Shown here: piece after piece, positions 27,180 to 36,494 of the stretch
Numbering within the stretch: the stretch's first letter is position 1
Layout of the letters: each line of letters opens with the position of its first letter
Assembly: GCF_900128415.1 (NCBI RefSeq)
Contig: NZ_LT635772.1
Coordinates: 1,178,001 to 1,242,000 of the forward strand
Length of the DNA: 64,000 bases
Direction of reading: 5' to 3'
Source of the DNA: Anaerococcus mediterraneensis
Lineage (GTDB): Bacteria > Bacillota > Clostridia > Tissierellales > Peptoniphilaceae
Made by a program: the position numbers and the translations under genes
Notes under the pieces: generated by a model
The model's input: the letters and a program-made list of their open reading frames with translations, nothing else
The model's database searches: none
What the model was told of the DNA's origin: nothing

Positions 27180-27222
27180 AAAGTCTGATCGACTTGACAT
27201 TTTTTTTGAAAAACTTTATACT
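27180..27222 (+). promoter_or_regulatory. Near-consensus promoter of por with an upstream inverted repeat
   Basis: Consensus TTGACA (27194-27199), exactly 17 bases, TATACT (27217-27222). Just upstream, AAGTC-TGATC-GACTT forms a 5-5-5 inverted repeat that touches the -35 box and could be an operator or chance. The rest of 27032-27190 holds no gene. Confidence 0.85.
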
Positions 27223-27271
27223 AAAAGTAAGTGTTAACGATAATTGCTTATAATTATTTTAGGAGGTCTAG

Positions 27272-30200
27272 ATGACAATTACTAGAGCAATGAAGACAAT
27301 GGATGGTAACACAGCAGCAGCGCACGTATCATACGCATTTACTGATGTAGCTACTATATATCCAATCACACCTTCTTCACCAATGCCAGAAGCTGTGGAC
27401 GTTTGGGCAGCAAATGGACGTAAAAACTTATTTGGTCAAGAAGTAAAAGTAAAAGAAATGCAATCCGAAGCAGGCGCAGCAGCAGCTATGCACGGTTCTT
27501 TAGCAGCAGGAGCACTTACTACTACATACACAGCAAGTCAGGGTCTACTACTAATGATTCCTAACATGTACAAGATTGCTGGAGAAAGATTACCAGGTGT
27601 ATTCCACGTTTCTGCTAGAACAGTAGCAACACACGCCCTATCTATCTATGGAGACCATTCTGACGTTATGGCAGCAAGACAAACTGGTTGTGCTATGCTT
27701 GTTTCAAACTCAGTACAAGAAGTTATGGATATCGCTCCAATAGCTCACTTATCAAGTATAGAAGGAAGAATCCCATTTGTACATTTCTTTGATGGATTTA
27801 GAACAAGTCACGAAATCCAAAAAATAGCTGTTTGGGATTATAAAGACCTTGCTCCAATGCTTGATTTTGAAGCAGTAGAAGAATTTAAAAATCATTCACT
27901 CAACCCAGAAAGACCAAAACATATGGGTACAGCTGAAAAGAATATCTTCTTCCAAAGAACAGAAGCAAGCAACACTGCTTATACAGATATAGTTGGCATA
28001 GTTGAAAAATATATGGGCAAAGTAAATGAATTACTAGGCACAAACTATGATCTATTTACTTACTACGGTGCAGATGATGCAGAAGAAATTATCGTAGCTA
28101 TGGGATCTGTATGTCAAGCAGCTAGAGAAACTATTGATGTTCTTCTAAAAGAAGGCAGAAAAGTTGGTATGGTAGAAGTTCACCTTTACAGACCATTCTC
28201 AAAAAATCATTTACTAAAAGCTATTCCAAAATCAGTTAAGAAGATAGCTGTTCTTGATAGAACAAAAGAAAAGGGAGCAGTTGGTAGCCCACTTTACTTA
28301 GATGTAAAATCTAGCTACTATGATGAAGAAGAAAGACCACTTATAATTGGTGGTATATACGGACTTTCATCAAAAGATACTATCCCAGCTGACGTAAAAG
28401 CAGTATTTGACAATCTTGCAAAAGATGAACCAAAACATGACTTCACATTATCAATTACAGATGATGTTACAAACAAATCACTACCAAGAGATGACTTCAA
28501 AGTTAGACACGAAGGTACAAGCAGATGTAAATTCTGGGGATTCGGTTCTGACGGTACAGTAGGTGCTAATAAACAAGCTATCAAAATCATCGGTGATAAT
28601 ACAGACATGTATGCACAAGGTTATTTTGACTATGACTCTAAAAAATCTGGTGGTTTGACAGTATCTCACTTGAGATTTGGTGTTGAGCCAATCCTATCAA
28701 CATACCTACTAGACGAAGCAGACTTTATTTCATGCTCTAAACAAGCATATGTTAACCAATATGACTTGTTAGCAGGTATCAAAGAAGGCGGTACATTCTT
28801 ACTAAATACAGTTTGGTCTGAAGAAGAATTAGAAGAACACCTACCAGCTAAAATGAAGAGAACACTTGCAGAGAAAAATATTGATTTCTATATACTTGAT
28901 GCAAGCCATATAGCACAAAATATTGGTCTTGGTGGAAGAACAAACATGATAATGCAATCAGCATTCTTTAACTTAACAAAAGTTATACCAGTAGAAGATG
29001 CTGTTAAATTCCTAAAAGATTCTATAGTTAAATCATACGGACACAAAGGTGAAGATATAGTTAACATGAACTACAAAGCTGTAGATAGTGGACTTGACGC
29101 ACCTATCAAAGTAGAAGTACCTGCATCATGGAAAGACGCTGTTGATGAAGTTAAAGAAGAAAAAGAACTTCCAGAATTCATCAAAAATATCGTTAAACCA
29201 ATGCTTGAACAAAAAGAAGATGAAATCCCAGTTTCTGCCTTCACAGGTATAGAAAACGGTGAATTCGAATCAGGTACAACAGCATATGAAAAGAGAGGTA
29301 TAGCTCTTAACGTTCCTGAATGGAAAATAGACAACTGTATCCAATGTAACCAATGTTCATATGTATGTCCACATGCTGTTATAAGACCATTCTTAGTAAC
29401 AGAAGATGAAAAAGCAAAGGCACCAGAAGGTTTTGAAACTAAAAAAGCCATTGGTAAAGGAATGGATGGATACGACTTTAGAATTCAAGTATCTCCATTA
29501 GACTGTACAGGTTGTGGTAACTGTGCTGATGTTTGTCCAGCTCCTAAGAAAGCTCTAGAAATGAAACCTTTCGAAGAAGAAGTTGTAAAAGAAAAAGACA
29601 ACTGGACTTATGCACACGAAGTTGTTGGCTACAAAGAAGATGTTATGGATGACATGACTCTAAAAGGAAGCCAATTCAAACAACCACTTCTAGAATTCTC
29701 TGGCGCATGTGCTGGCTGTGGTGAAACTCCATATGCAAAACTTATTACACAATTATTTGGTGATAGAATGTATATAGCTAACGCTACAGGATGTTCTTCA
29801 ATTTGGGGAGCAAGTGCACCAGCTATGTCATATACAAAGAACCTATCTAGTGGTAGAGGTCCAGCTTGGGGTAACTCTTTATTTGAAGATGCAGCAGAAT
29901 ACGGTTATGGTATGAAACTTGCTGCAGAAGCAAATACACACCTACTAGAAGATAATATGAATAAATTCCTAGAACTAGGTCTAGATTCAGCATATAATGA
30001 AGCATTTAAAGCTTGGTTAGAAGGAAAAGATGATGTAAAAGCTTCTAAAGAAGCAACAGCTGCAATCCTAAATGTTAAAGAAGATATTCAAGGTGAAGAC
30101 GCTAATAAATATCTAAATAATATTCTAAAACTAAAAGATTACATGATCAAAAAATCTGTATGGATCTTTGGTGGTGACGGATGGAGCTATGACATCGGAT

Positions 30201-30799
30201 TTGGTGGTGTAGACCATGTACTAGCAAGCGGTGAAAACATCAACATATTCGTATTCGATACAGAAGTTTACTCTAACACAGGTGGACAAAGTTCTAAATC
30301 TACACCATTATCAGCGGTAGCACAATTTGCTGCATCTGGTAAAAAAGTTAGAAAGAAAGACCTTGGCCTAATGATGACTTCCTATGGATATATATATGTA
30401 GCTCAAGTAGCTATGGGTGCAAACCAAAATCAAACTCTAAAAGCTATAAGAGAAGCTGAAAGCTACAATGGTCCATCAATCATTATAGCTTATGCACCAT
30501 GTATCAACCACGGAATCAGAATTGGTATGGGTAAATCACAATATAGAGAAAAACAAGCAGTTGCTGCTGGTTACTGGCACCTATGGAGATTTGACCCAAG
30601 ACTTGCTGACGAGGGCAAAAATCCATTCCAGTTAGACTCTAAGGAACCAACCGAGTCATTCCAAGAATTCATCCAAGGCGAAGTTAGATACTCTTCACTA
30701 AAGAGATCCTTCCCAGAAACAGCTGATGAATTGTATCAAGAAGCAGAAAAAGCAGCTAAAGAAAGATATGAATCATATAAGAAATTAGCTGGTAAATAA
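27272..30799 (+). CDS. nifJ: Pyruvate:ferredoxin (flavodoxin) oxidoreductase, single chain
   Basis: The 1175-residue enzyme oxidises pyruvate to acetyl-CoA and CO2 and reduces ferredoxin, the central step of anaerobic pyruvate metabolism. Domains in order: thiamine-pyrophosphate pyrimidine-binding domain I (MTITRAMKTMDGNTAAAHV, ATIYPITPSSPMPE), transketolase C-like and gamma domains, a 2[4Fe-4S] ferredoxin domain near 688-760 (CIQCNQCSYVCP and CTGCGNCADVCP), then the TPP-binding domain with the third-cluster cysteines beginning CAGCGETPY and FGGDGWSYDIGFGG (Mg/TPP motif). The length is standard. Codon use is more biased (frequent AAC, TTC, GGT) than in neighbours, which fits high expression. 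AGGAGG ribosome site, own promoter and terminator. Confidence 0.98.
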   Translation: MTITRAMKTMDGNTAAAHVSYAFTDVATIYPITPSSPMPEAVDVWAANGRKNLFGQEVKVKEMQSEAGAAAAMHGSLAAGALTTTYTASQGLLLMIPNMYKIAGERLPGVFHVSARTVATHALSIYGDHSDVMAARQTGCAMLVSNSVQEVMDIAPIAHLSSIEGRIPFVHFFDGFRTSHEIQKIAVWDYKDLAPMLDFEAVEEFKNHSLNPERPKHMGTAEKNIFFQRTEASNTAYTDIVGIVEKYMGKVNELLGTNYDLFTYYGADDAEEIIVAMGSVCQAARETIDVLLKEGRKVGMVEVHLYRPFSKNHLLKAIPKSVKKIAVLDRTKEKGAVGSPLYLDVKSSYYDEEERPLIIGGIYGLSSKDTIPADVKAVFDNLAKDEPKHDFTLSITDDVTNKSLPRDDFKVRHEGTSRCKFWGFGSDGTVGANKQAIKIIGDNTDMYAQGYFDYDSKKSGGLTVSHLRFGVEPILSTYLLDEADFISCSKQAYVNQYDLLAGIKEGGTFLLNTVWSEEELEEHLPAKMKRTLAEKNIDFYILDASHIAQNIGLGGRTNMIMQSAFFNLTKVIPVEDAVKFLKDSIVKSYGHKGEDIVNMNYKAVDSGLDAPIKVEVPASWKDAVDEVKEEKELPEFIKNIVKPMLEQKEDEIPVSAFTGIENGEFESGTTAYEKRGIALNVPEWKIDNCIQCNQCSYVCPHAVIRPFLVTEDEKAKAPEGFETKKAIGKGMDGYDFRIQVSPLDCTGCGNCADVCPAPKKALEMKPFEEEVVKEKDNWTYAHEVVGYKEDVMDDMTLKGSQFKQPLLEFSGACAGCGETPYAKLITQLFGDRMYIANATGCSSIWGASAPAMSYTKNLSSGRGPAWGNSLFEDAAEYGYGMKLAAEANTHLLEDNMNKFLELGLDSAYNEAFKAWLEGKDDVKASKEATAAILNVKEDIQGEDANKYLNNILKLKDYMIKKSVWIFGGDGWSYDIGFGGVDHVLASGENINIFVFDTEVYSNTGGQSSKSTPLSAVAQFAASGKKVRKKDLGLMMTSYGYIYVAQVAMGANQNQTLKAIREAESYNGPSIIIAYAPCINHGIRIGMGKSQYREKQAVAAGYWHLWRFDPRLADEGKNPFQLDSKEPTESFQEFIQGEVRYSSLKRSFPETADELYQEAEKAAKERYESYKKLAGK

Positions 30800-30812
30800 A
30801 TAGCAAATCATT

Positions 30813-30846
30813 AAAAGCACAGGATTAAATCCTGTGCTTTTTTATA
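30813..30846 (+). terminator. Terminator after nifJ/por
   Basis: AAAAGCACAGGA and TCCTGTGCTTTT form a 12-base perfect stem (short loop), followed by T. Confidence 0.92.
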
Positions 30847-30980
30847 TAGATTTGTGATATTATAAAAATAATAAAAAAATAAGAAAAAGACAAATACTAA
30901 GTGAAATCAGCAAAAGAATATAGAAAACCGTACAAGACATTTATTTATACTCATTATATTTTTTATTGATTCAAAAAATA

Positions 30981-30989
30981 TGGTATAAT
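30981..30989 (+). promoter_or_regulatory. Extended -10 promoter before asp23
   Basis: TGGTATAAT (TGn plus consensus TATAAT) lies 42 bases before the start codon. There is no good -35 at 17 bases, which is acceptable for extended -10 promoters. The same nine bases occur before efp. Confidence 0.7.
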
Positions 30990-31031
30990 AAAGTAAAATA
31001 GACTATAAACTTATAATACATTGGAGGTATT

Positions 31032-31385
31032 ATGACGATTAGATATGTAAATAATTTAGGAAAAGTAACAATTGATGATTCAGTTATAGCAAATATAGCA
31101 GTAGCTTCTGTTATGCAATCTTATGGAGTAGTTGGGCTTGCAAGTAGGTCTGCTAAAGATGGCATATATAAACTTCTTGGTGTTAATAATATGCAAAGAG
31201 GAGTTAAGGTTATAAGAAATGATAATGGAACAGTATCTATCTTTATTTCTTTATTTTTAGAATATGGAATCAGAATACCTGTTGTATCGCAAAATATAAT
31301 TGAGAATGTTAAATATAATATTGAGAACTCCTTGAATGTAAAAGTAGCAGAAGTGAATATTTTTGTTCAAGGTATCAATAGATAG
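31032..31385 (+). CDS. Asp23/Gls24 family protein (YloU-like)
   Basis: This 117-residue cytoplasmic protein belongs to the Asp23 envelope-stress family. It has a typical small alpha/beta layout: VTIDDSVIANIAVASVMQSYGVVGL at the start, GVKVIRNDNGTVSIFISL in the middle, and a C-terminal helix followed by VKVAEVNIFVQGI. It sits immediately upstream of the FakA-like gene, the standard yloU-yloV arrangement in Firmicutes. It has a GGAGG site and an extended -10 promoter. It is one of two Asp23 genes in the window (the other is at 38357). Confidence 0.92.
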   Translation: MTIRYVNNLGKVTIDDSVIANIAVASVMQSYGVVGLASRSAKDGIYKLLGVNNMQRGVKVIRNDNGTVSIFISLFLEYGIRIPVVSQNIIENVKYNIENSLNVKVAEVNIFVQGINR

Positions 31386-31392
31386 GAGTAGT

Positions 31393-32961
31393 ATGAAAGT
31401 AATAGATGCAAATAAGCTCCAACAGATGATAGTTGGAGCATTTAAGTATTTAGAAGAAAATAAATCTTTGGTCGATGAACTCAATGTTTTCCCTGTTCCA
31501 GATGGGGATACAGGTACTAATATGACCATGACAATGAAATCTGGTGTTGATAAGGTTAGTCAATTAGCTGGAGCAAGCGTTGGCGAACTCAGCAAGGCCC
31601 TTAGTCAAGGAACCCTAATGGGGGCAAGAGGTAATTCTGGTGTTATCTTATCCCAACTTGTCAGAGGTATGTCAAAAACTCTAAAAGATAAAGATGTAAT
31701 AGAAGCAGCAGAAGTCAAAGAAATTTTTGTTAATGCCTCAAAAACTGCCTATAAAGCTGTTATGCAACCCACTGAAGGAACAATACTTACAGTGGCTAGA
31801 AAAATGGCTGAAAAAGCAGAAGAAGCTTTTGATGATTCTTTAGAGCTTGATGATTATTTATTTGAAATAATATCTGAAGGTCAGATAGCCCTCGATAATA
31901 CACCAAAGCAATTACCTGTTCTTAAAGAAGCTGGAGTAGTAGATTCTGGGGGACAAGGTTTATTATTTCTACTGAGAGGAGCACTTAACGCTCTAAATAA
32001 TGAAATAGATAGGGACGTAGACTTATCCAGCAAAAATAGCGACTCAGAAGGGTCTTATAGTTTAAAATTTGAACTTGGACTAAATGAGAAAAATGTTGAA
32101 AAAATTGAGAACTCTTTAGATAATTTAGCAAGTAATATAAATCTTGATTTTTCTAATGATATATTAAAAGCATCATTATTTACAGACTACCCTCAACAAG
32201 TTATATCTGTTTTATTGCTTGATGGAGTACTACTTAAGGTTGAATTAGAAAATTTAAATAAAGATGTAAAAATAGAAAAAACTAGTGACGAAAAATCTAA
32301 AAAATATGGATTTATTGCTGTATCTAGAGGAGATGGCTATGATGAAATATTAAAATCTATGAATATAGACAAAATTATTTCTGGTGGCCAAACTATGAAC
32401 CCATCTACAGAGGATATATACAATAATTTAGAAGAGATAAATGCGGAGAATATTATAATTTTCCCAAATAATAAAAACATAATTATGTCTGCTAAACAAG
32501 CTTGTGAGCTTACAGAAAAAAATGCTATGGTTTTAGAGACTAGGTCAATACCAGAGTCTTTTACAGCAATGTTAGAATTTGATGAGTCAGAATCTCTAGA
32601 AGATAATATTGAAAATATGAGTGATGTTATCGAAGATATGCACACTATAGAGGTTTCGATATCCATTAGAGATACATCTGTAAATAATATTCAAATTAAA
32701 AAAGATGATTATATAGGAATATTAGATGGAAAAATAGTAGCTACAGATTCTAAGATTGAAGAAACTGCAAGGCTTGCTATTGCAAAAGCATTAGATGAAG
32801 ATGATGATATTTCCTTGGTAACTATTTATTATGGACAAGATGCTGACAAGAAAAAGGCGAATGACCTTGGCAAGAAGATATCAAAATCTTATAAAAATGT
32901 TGATGTAGAGATTATCTACGGTGGACAACCGGTTTATTATTATCAAGCTACCCTTGAATAA
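31393..32961 (+). CDS. fakA: Fatty-acid kinase catalytic subunit FakA (DAK2 domain, YloV-like)
   Basis: With ATG at 31393 (after TAGGAG) the protein has 522 residues. The N-terminal DAK2/DhaL kinase domain contains NVFPVPDGDTGTNMTMT with the Mg-binding aspartates, MGARGNSGVILSQLVRG and DSGGQGLL. The C-terminal half is the FakA-type DAK1/DegV-like domain. FakA phosphorylates fatty acids bound to FakB (DegV) for phospholipid synthesis. It is a little shorter than typical FakA (about 550). The start of an overlapping frame ten codons upstream lies inside asp23 and is not used. Confidence 0.92.
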   Translation: MKVIDANKLQQMIVGAFKYLEENKSLVDELNVFPVPDGDTGTNMTMTMKSGVDKVSQLAGASVGELSKALSQGTLMGARGNSGVILSQLVRGMSKTLKDKDVIEAAEVKEIFVNASKTAYKAVMQPTEGTILTVARKMAEKAEEAFDDSLELDDYLFEIISEGQIALDNTPKQLPVLKEAGVVDSGGQGLLFLLRGALNALNNEIDRDVDLSSKNSDSEGSYSLKFELGLNEKNVEKIENSLDNLASNINLDFSNDILKASLFTDYPQQVISVLLLDGVLLKVELENLNKDVKIEKTSDEKSKKYGFIAVSRGDGYDEILKSMNIDKIISGGQTMNPSTEDIYNNLEEINAENIIIFPNNKNIIMSAKQACELTEKNAMVLETRSIPESFTAMLEFDESESLEDNIENMSDVIEDMHTIEVSISIRDTSVNNIQIKKDDYIGILDGKIVATDSKIEETARLAIAKALDEDDDISLVTIYYGQDADKKKANDLGKKISKSYKNVDVEIIYGGQPVYYYQATLE

Positions 32962-34945
32962 AGACATAAAGACCCTCAAAGGTATAGGTCCTAAAAAAGC
33001 CCAAGCATTAAACAATTTAGGAATATATACAATAAGTGACCTATATAATTATTATCCAAGAGAGTATGAAGACAGACGTGTAAGAATGAGTCTCTCCAAA
33101 GCTAAAGAAGATAGAAAATACTTTTTTGTATGGAAATCCATCTCTAGGCCCTATGTAACTAGGGCTAAAAATATGACTGTTTCATATATGTATTTTGCTG
33201 AAGGGGATTTTAAAAAAATTAGAGTGGTTTGGTTTAATGATAAATTTTCAATAAGAAAAATTTCTTATGGACAGACTTATAAATTTTATACAAAAGTCGA
33301 ATACAAGGATGGTTATTACCAAGCTATAAATCCAGTTTTTGAAGATATGCAAGGTCATAATATTGGTGGAATTTATTCTGTATATAGACTTGGTAGGGGA
33401 ATTAGTCACAAAGATTTGAAGAAATTTATTAGTGAGAGTTTAAAAGTATTTGATAAAAATGAAGAGATTTTAGATAAATCTATGTTAGATAAATTTGAAC
33501 TATCAAGTAAAGAATATGCAATTAGTCAAGTTCACTTTCCATCTGACTTAGAAGCTTTGCTTACGGCAAAGTCTGATCTTAAGATTCTAAACCTTTTGAG
33601 AGAATTAATATATTTAGATTATCTGACTAAGTATTCTAGATTTGATCAAGAATTAAAATTAAATTATGATCTCGAAAACATACTTTCGAAAATCACTTTC
33701 AGCTTAACGAGAGATCAAAGGAAATCTCTAGAAGAAATTCTCTCAGATTGTAAACAGAATCAGACGATGAATAGACTTTTAGTTGGAGATGTAGGATCTG
33801 GAAAGACTATTGTTGCTATAATATCTATGATTGTTTTTGGCCTAAATAATTACCAATCGGCTATGATGGTGCCGACTGAAATTCTTGCAATACAACAATA
33901 TGAAAAAAACAGGGATTTAATCGAATCTTTTGGTTTAAAAGTGGCTCTATTAACAGGATCTGTAAATAATAAAAATAAAATAAAAAAAGATCTCAAAGAT
34001 GGTTCAATTGATTTAGTTATAGGCACTCATGCACTAATCCAAGAAGATGTTGACTTTAAAAATTTGCGTCTTGTTATTAATGATGAACAACATAGGTTTG
34101 GTGTAAAGCAGAGACTTGATCTTGCCCAAAAAGGCAAAGAAGTTAATTATCTCACAATGACAGCCACACCTATACCTAGAACAATGTCATTAAAATTAAA
34201 TAGAATTTTAGACTTATCTATAATAAATGAGCTACCCCAAGGTAGGGCCGATGTAATAACTCAAATAATTATGGAAAACAGAGAAAAACTCTTGTTTGAA
34301 AAAATTATAGAAAATATTTCAGATGGTAGACAAGTTTATGTGGTAACCAACAATATTGATTCTGATGATCCAAATTCTTTAGAAAATCTCTATAAGAGAT
34401 ATAAAAATAATATAAAAAATTCTAGGATTGAAAAACTTCATGGAAAATTAAATCCAGCTTTAAAGGAAGAAGTTTTGTATAAGTTTTCAAAGGGAGAAAT
34501 AGATATTTTGATATCAACAACGGTTATAGAGGTAGGTATAGATGTGGCAAATGCCAATACTATGGTAATATACAATGCATCTAATTTTGGCCTATCTCAA
34601 TTACACCAACTCAGGGGCAGAGTTGGCAGAGGACCTTACTTATCCTATTGTTTTTTGATGGATAAAGATGGAGAGATAAATCCTAAGCTTAATATTTTAG
34701 AAAAAAGTCAAGACGGATTCGAGATTTCCCAAAAGGACTATGAACTTAGGGGTGGAGGTAAAATCTTATCATTAATTCAACATGGTAACAATCTGTCGGA
34801 GATAGAAAGTCTAAATATGAGTCAGGAAGACACAGATAGGGCTTTTATGATATTTGATTATTTGAAAGAAAAAGAATTTAAAGGCGCTAACTTAGAATAT
34901 ATAAAAAAATATTTTGGAGAAGATAAGGATATAATTTTAAACTGA
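32921..34945 (+). CDS. recG: ATP-dependent DNA helicase RecG
   Basis: RecG is a branch-migration helicase that remodels stalled forks and Holliday junctions. With GTG 32921 the protein has 674 residues; TTG 32954 would give 663 and fits the usual distance to the wedge-domain start TLKGIGPKKAQALNNLGI. Neither start has a clear ribosome site, so coupling to the overlapping fakA end is likely. Motifs: Walker A LLVGDVGSGKT, DEQHRFGV (DExH box), TMTATPIPRTMSL, and the motif VI/RecG hairpin QLRGRVGRG. Length is close to typical. Confidence 0.94.
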   Translation: MDNRFIIIKLPLNKDIKTLKGIGPKKAQALNNLGIYTISDLYNYYPREYEDRRVRMSLSKAKEDRKYFFVWKSISRPYVTRAKNMTVSYMYFAEGDFKKIRVVWFNDKFSIRKISYGQTYKFYTKVEYKDGYYQAINPVFEDMQGHNIGGIYSVYRLGRGISHKDLKKFISESLKVFDKNEEILDKSMLDKFELSSKEYAISQVHFPSDLEALLTAKSDLKILNLLRELIYLDYLTKYSRFDQELKLNYDLENILSKITFSLTRDQRKSLEEILSDCKQNQTMNRLLVGDVGSGKTIVAIISMIVFGLNNYQSAMMVPTEILAIQQYEKNRDLIESFGLKVALLTGSVNNKNKIKKDLKDGSIDLVIGTHALIQEDVDFKNLRLVINDEQHRFGVKQRLDLAQKGKEVNYLTMTATPIPRTMSLKLNRILDLSIINELPQGRADVITQIIMENREKLLFEKIIENISDGRQVYVVTNNIDSDDPNSLENLYKRYKNNIKNSRIEKLHGKLNPALKEEVLYKFSKGEIDILISTTVIEVGIDVANANTMVIYNASNFGLSQLHQLRGRVGRGPYLSYCFLMDKDGEINPKLNILEKSQDGFEISQKDYELRGGGKILSLIQHGNNLSEIESLNMSQEDTDRAFMIFDYLKEKEFKGANLEYIKKYFGEDKDIILN

Positions 34946-35487
34946 TGAAAGTAGTAGCAGGAAAATATAAGGGATTTAATCTATTAAGTCCCAAATCGAA
35001 AACATCTAGACCTACTGATAATAAGGTGAAGGAAGCTATATTTGATATGTTGTATCCTTATAGGGACAAATTTACTGCCCTAGACTTATTTGCTGGAACA
35101 GGTCAAATGGGCATAGAATTTTTGTCAAGAGGAGCATTGCAGGTATATTTTAATGAGAAAAATTTTTCTAATTTTTCATTATTAAAAGAAAATATCAAAA
35201 AAATAAAGACTGAAAATGCTATACTAACAAAAGCTGACTATATCAAATGTTTAAAGGATCTAGGAGAAAAAAATGTCAAGTTTAACTATATTTTTTTAGA
35301 CCCACCTTATGAAACAGATTTTATCGATAAGTCCCTATATTGGATTATAGAATATGACTTATTAAATGAAGACGGTATAGTTATAACAGAATCAAGTATG
35401 GACTTAGATTTTTCTGAAAAATATGATTTACATATATGTAAGGATAAATCTTATGGAAGGAAATTTATAAAAATTTATTCGAAATGA
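34945..35487 (+). CDS. rsmD: 16S rRNA (guanine(966)-N2)-methyltransferase RsmD
   Basis: The 180-residue SAM methyltransferase modifies 16S rRNA G966. It starts MKVVAGKYKGFNL and RPTDNKVKEAIFDML, with SAM motif I DLFAGTGQMGIEFLSRGA and the catalytic DPPYE (motif IV, here LDPPYETDF). Its ATG overlaps the recG stop by one base (TGATG) and its end overlaps coaD by four. The recG-rsmD-coaD order is widespread in Firmicutes. Confidence 0.95.
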   Translation: MKVVAGKYKGFNLLSPKSKTSRPTDNKVKEAIFDMLYPYRDKFTALDLFAGTGQMGIEFLSRGALQVYFNEKNFSNFSLLKENIKKIKTENAILTKADYIKCLKDLGEKNVKFNYIFLDPPYETDFIDKSLYWIIEYDLLNEDGIVITESSMDLDFSEKYDLHICKDKSYGRKFIKIYSK

Positions 35488-35966
35488 AAGTTATTTACCC
35501 AGGTAGCTTCGACCCATTGACAAATGGTCATATGGATATGATCAAAAGGCTCAGCCTTATGTTTGATGAGGTAATCGTTGCTATATTAAAAAATGAAAAT
35601 AAAAATTCATTATTTACAGTCAAGGAAAGAGAAGAGATTGTAAATGATGTTATAAAAAAAGAAAAACTAAAAAATATTAAAATTAAATCTTTTGATGGAC
35701 TTTTGGTTAATTTTGCAAAGTCTGAAAATGTGAAAGTCATTGCTAGGGGCCTTAGGGCTGTAACTGACTATGAATATGAAAAAAATATTGCAAGGATAAA
35801 TTCAAAGCTATATGATGGGCTTGAAACAATTTTTTTACTTAGTAACCCAACATATTCATATGTAAGCTCCAGCGGAGTTAGAGAAATTGCTATATTTAAA
35901 GGTGATGTATCAGCTTTTGTAGACCCAAGTGTAGAAAAAAGAATTAAAGAAAAATTCAATTATTAG
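35484..35966 (+). CDS. coaD: Phosphopantetheine adenylyltransferase
   Basis: The 160-residue nucleotidyltransferase makes dephospho-CoA from 4'-phosphopantetheine and ATP. The (H/T)xGH motif is in YPGSFDPLTNGHMDMI (residues 4-19). VIARGLRAVTDYEYE and the family C-terminal nucleotide-binding YSYVSSSGVREIA (in place of the usual ISSTxxRE) are present. Length is typical. It overlaps rsmD by four bases. Confidence 0.96.
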   Translation: MKVIYPGSFDPLTNGHMDMIKRLSLMFDEVIVAILKNENKNSLFTVKEREEIVNDVIKKEKLKNIKIKSFDGLLVNFAKSENVKVIARGLRAVTDYEYEKNIARINSKLYDGLETIFLLSNPTYSYVSSSGVREIAIFKGDVSAFVDPSVEKRIKEKFNY

Positions 35967-35974
35967 GAGGAAAG

Positions 35975-36460
35975 ATGGCAAATAAAATAACTGATTTAAT
36001 CAATGAGATGGAAGACATAATGGATGAAGCTAGCTCTGTACCATTTTCAAGAAAGGTATCTGTTGATCCTGATGAGATCTATGATATCTTAAATGAAATG
36101 AAGGAATCATTGCCAGAAGAAATCAAGCAAGCACAGTGGGTTACAGATGAAAAAGATAGAATTTTATCTGAAGCTAGTAGTGAAGCTGATAGTAGACTAA
36201 GCCAAGCTGAGGGAGAAATCAAAAACTTCAAAGAGCAGGCTAAAAGTCAATTCCAAAGAATGGTTAGCGAACATGAAATAACCCAACAGGCAAGAAGCGA
36301 AGCTGATAGGATACTCCAAGAAGCTACTGCAGAAGCAAAACAAATTAGAGAACAATCATACCAATATATTGATAAATTATTCTCAGGTTCAATTGACAAT
36401 TTCAGCGCTCTTGCTCAACAATTGGAAAAAAACAGACAAAAAATACTTGAAAGCAAATAA
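35975..36460 (+). CDS. Coiled-coil protein of unknown function (often annotated ATPase/V-ATPase subunit H-like or DivIVA-like)
   Basis: The 161-residue protein has a helical N-terminus with VDPDEIYDILNEMKESLPEEI and then a long charged, Ala/Glu/Gln-rich coiled coil from about 55 to 130 (SEADSRLSQAEGEIKN, RSEADRILQEATAEAK). No enzymatic motif or membrane segment is visible. Such proteins sit downstream of coaD in many anaerobic Firmicutes; resemblance to V-ATPase H or DivIVA is mostly coiled-coil composition, so I do not assign a function. It has a strong AGGAGG site and is followed by a long perfect palindrome. Confidence 0.75.
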   Translation: MANKITDLINEMEDIMDEASSVPFSRKVSVDPDEIYDILNEMKESLPEEIKQAQWVTDEKDRILSEASSEADSRLSQAEGEIKNFKEQAKSQFQRMVSEHEITQQARSEADRILQEATAEAKQIREQSYQYIDKLFSGSIDNFSALAQQLEKNRQKILESK

Positions 36461-36494
36461 AATAATAGACCTATCAGTTGATAGGTCTATTATT
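36461..36494. terminator. Perfect 16-base inverted repeat, convergent terminator
   Basis: AATAATAGACCTATCA is followed by GT and its exact reverse complement. The arms carry AT-rich ends that can serve as U-tracts in both directions. The right arm covers the last codons and stop of tmcAL. Confidence 0.75.

Noticed and set aside
29071-29451. 126-codon frame on the minus strand
   Set aside because: Shadow of the pyruvate:ferredoxin oxidoreductase gene; no start signals and no recognisable protein.
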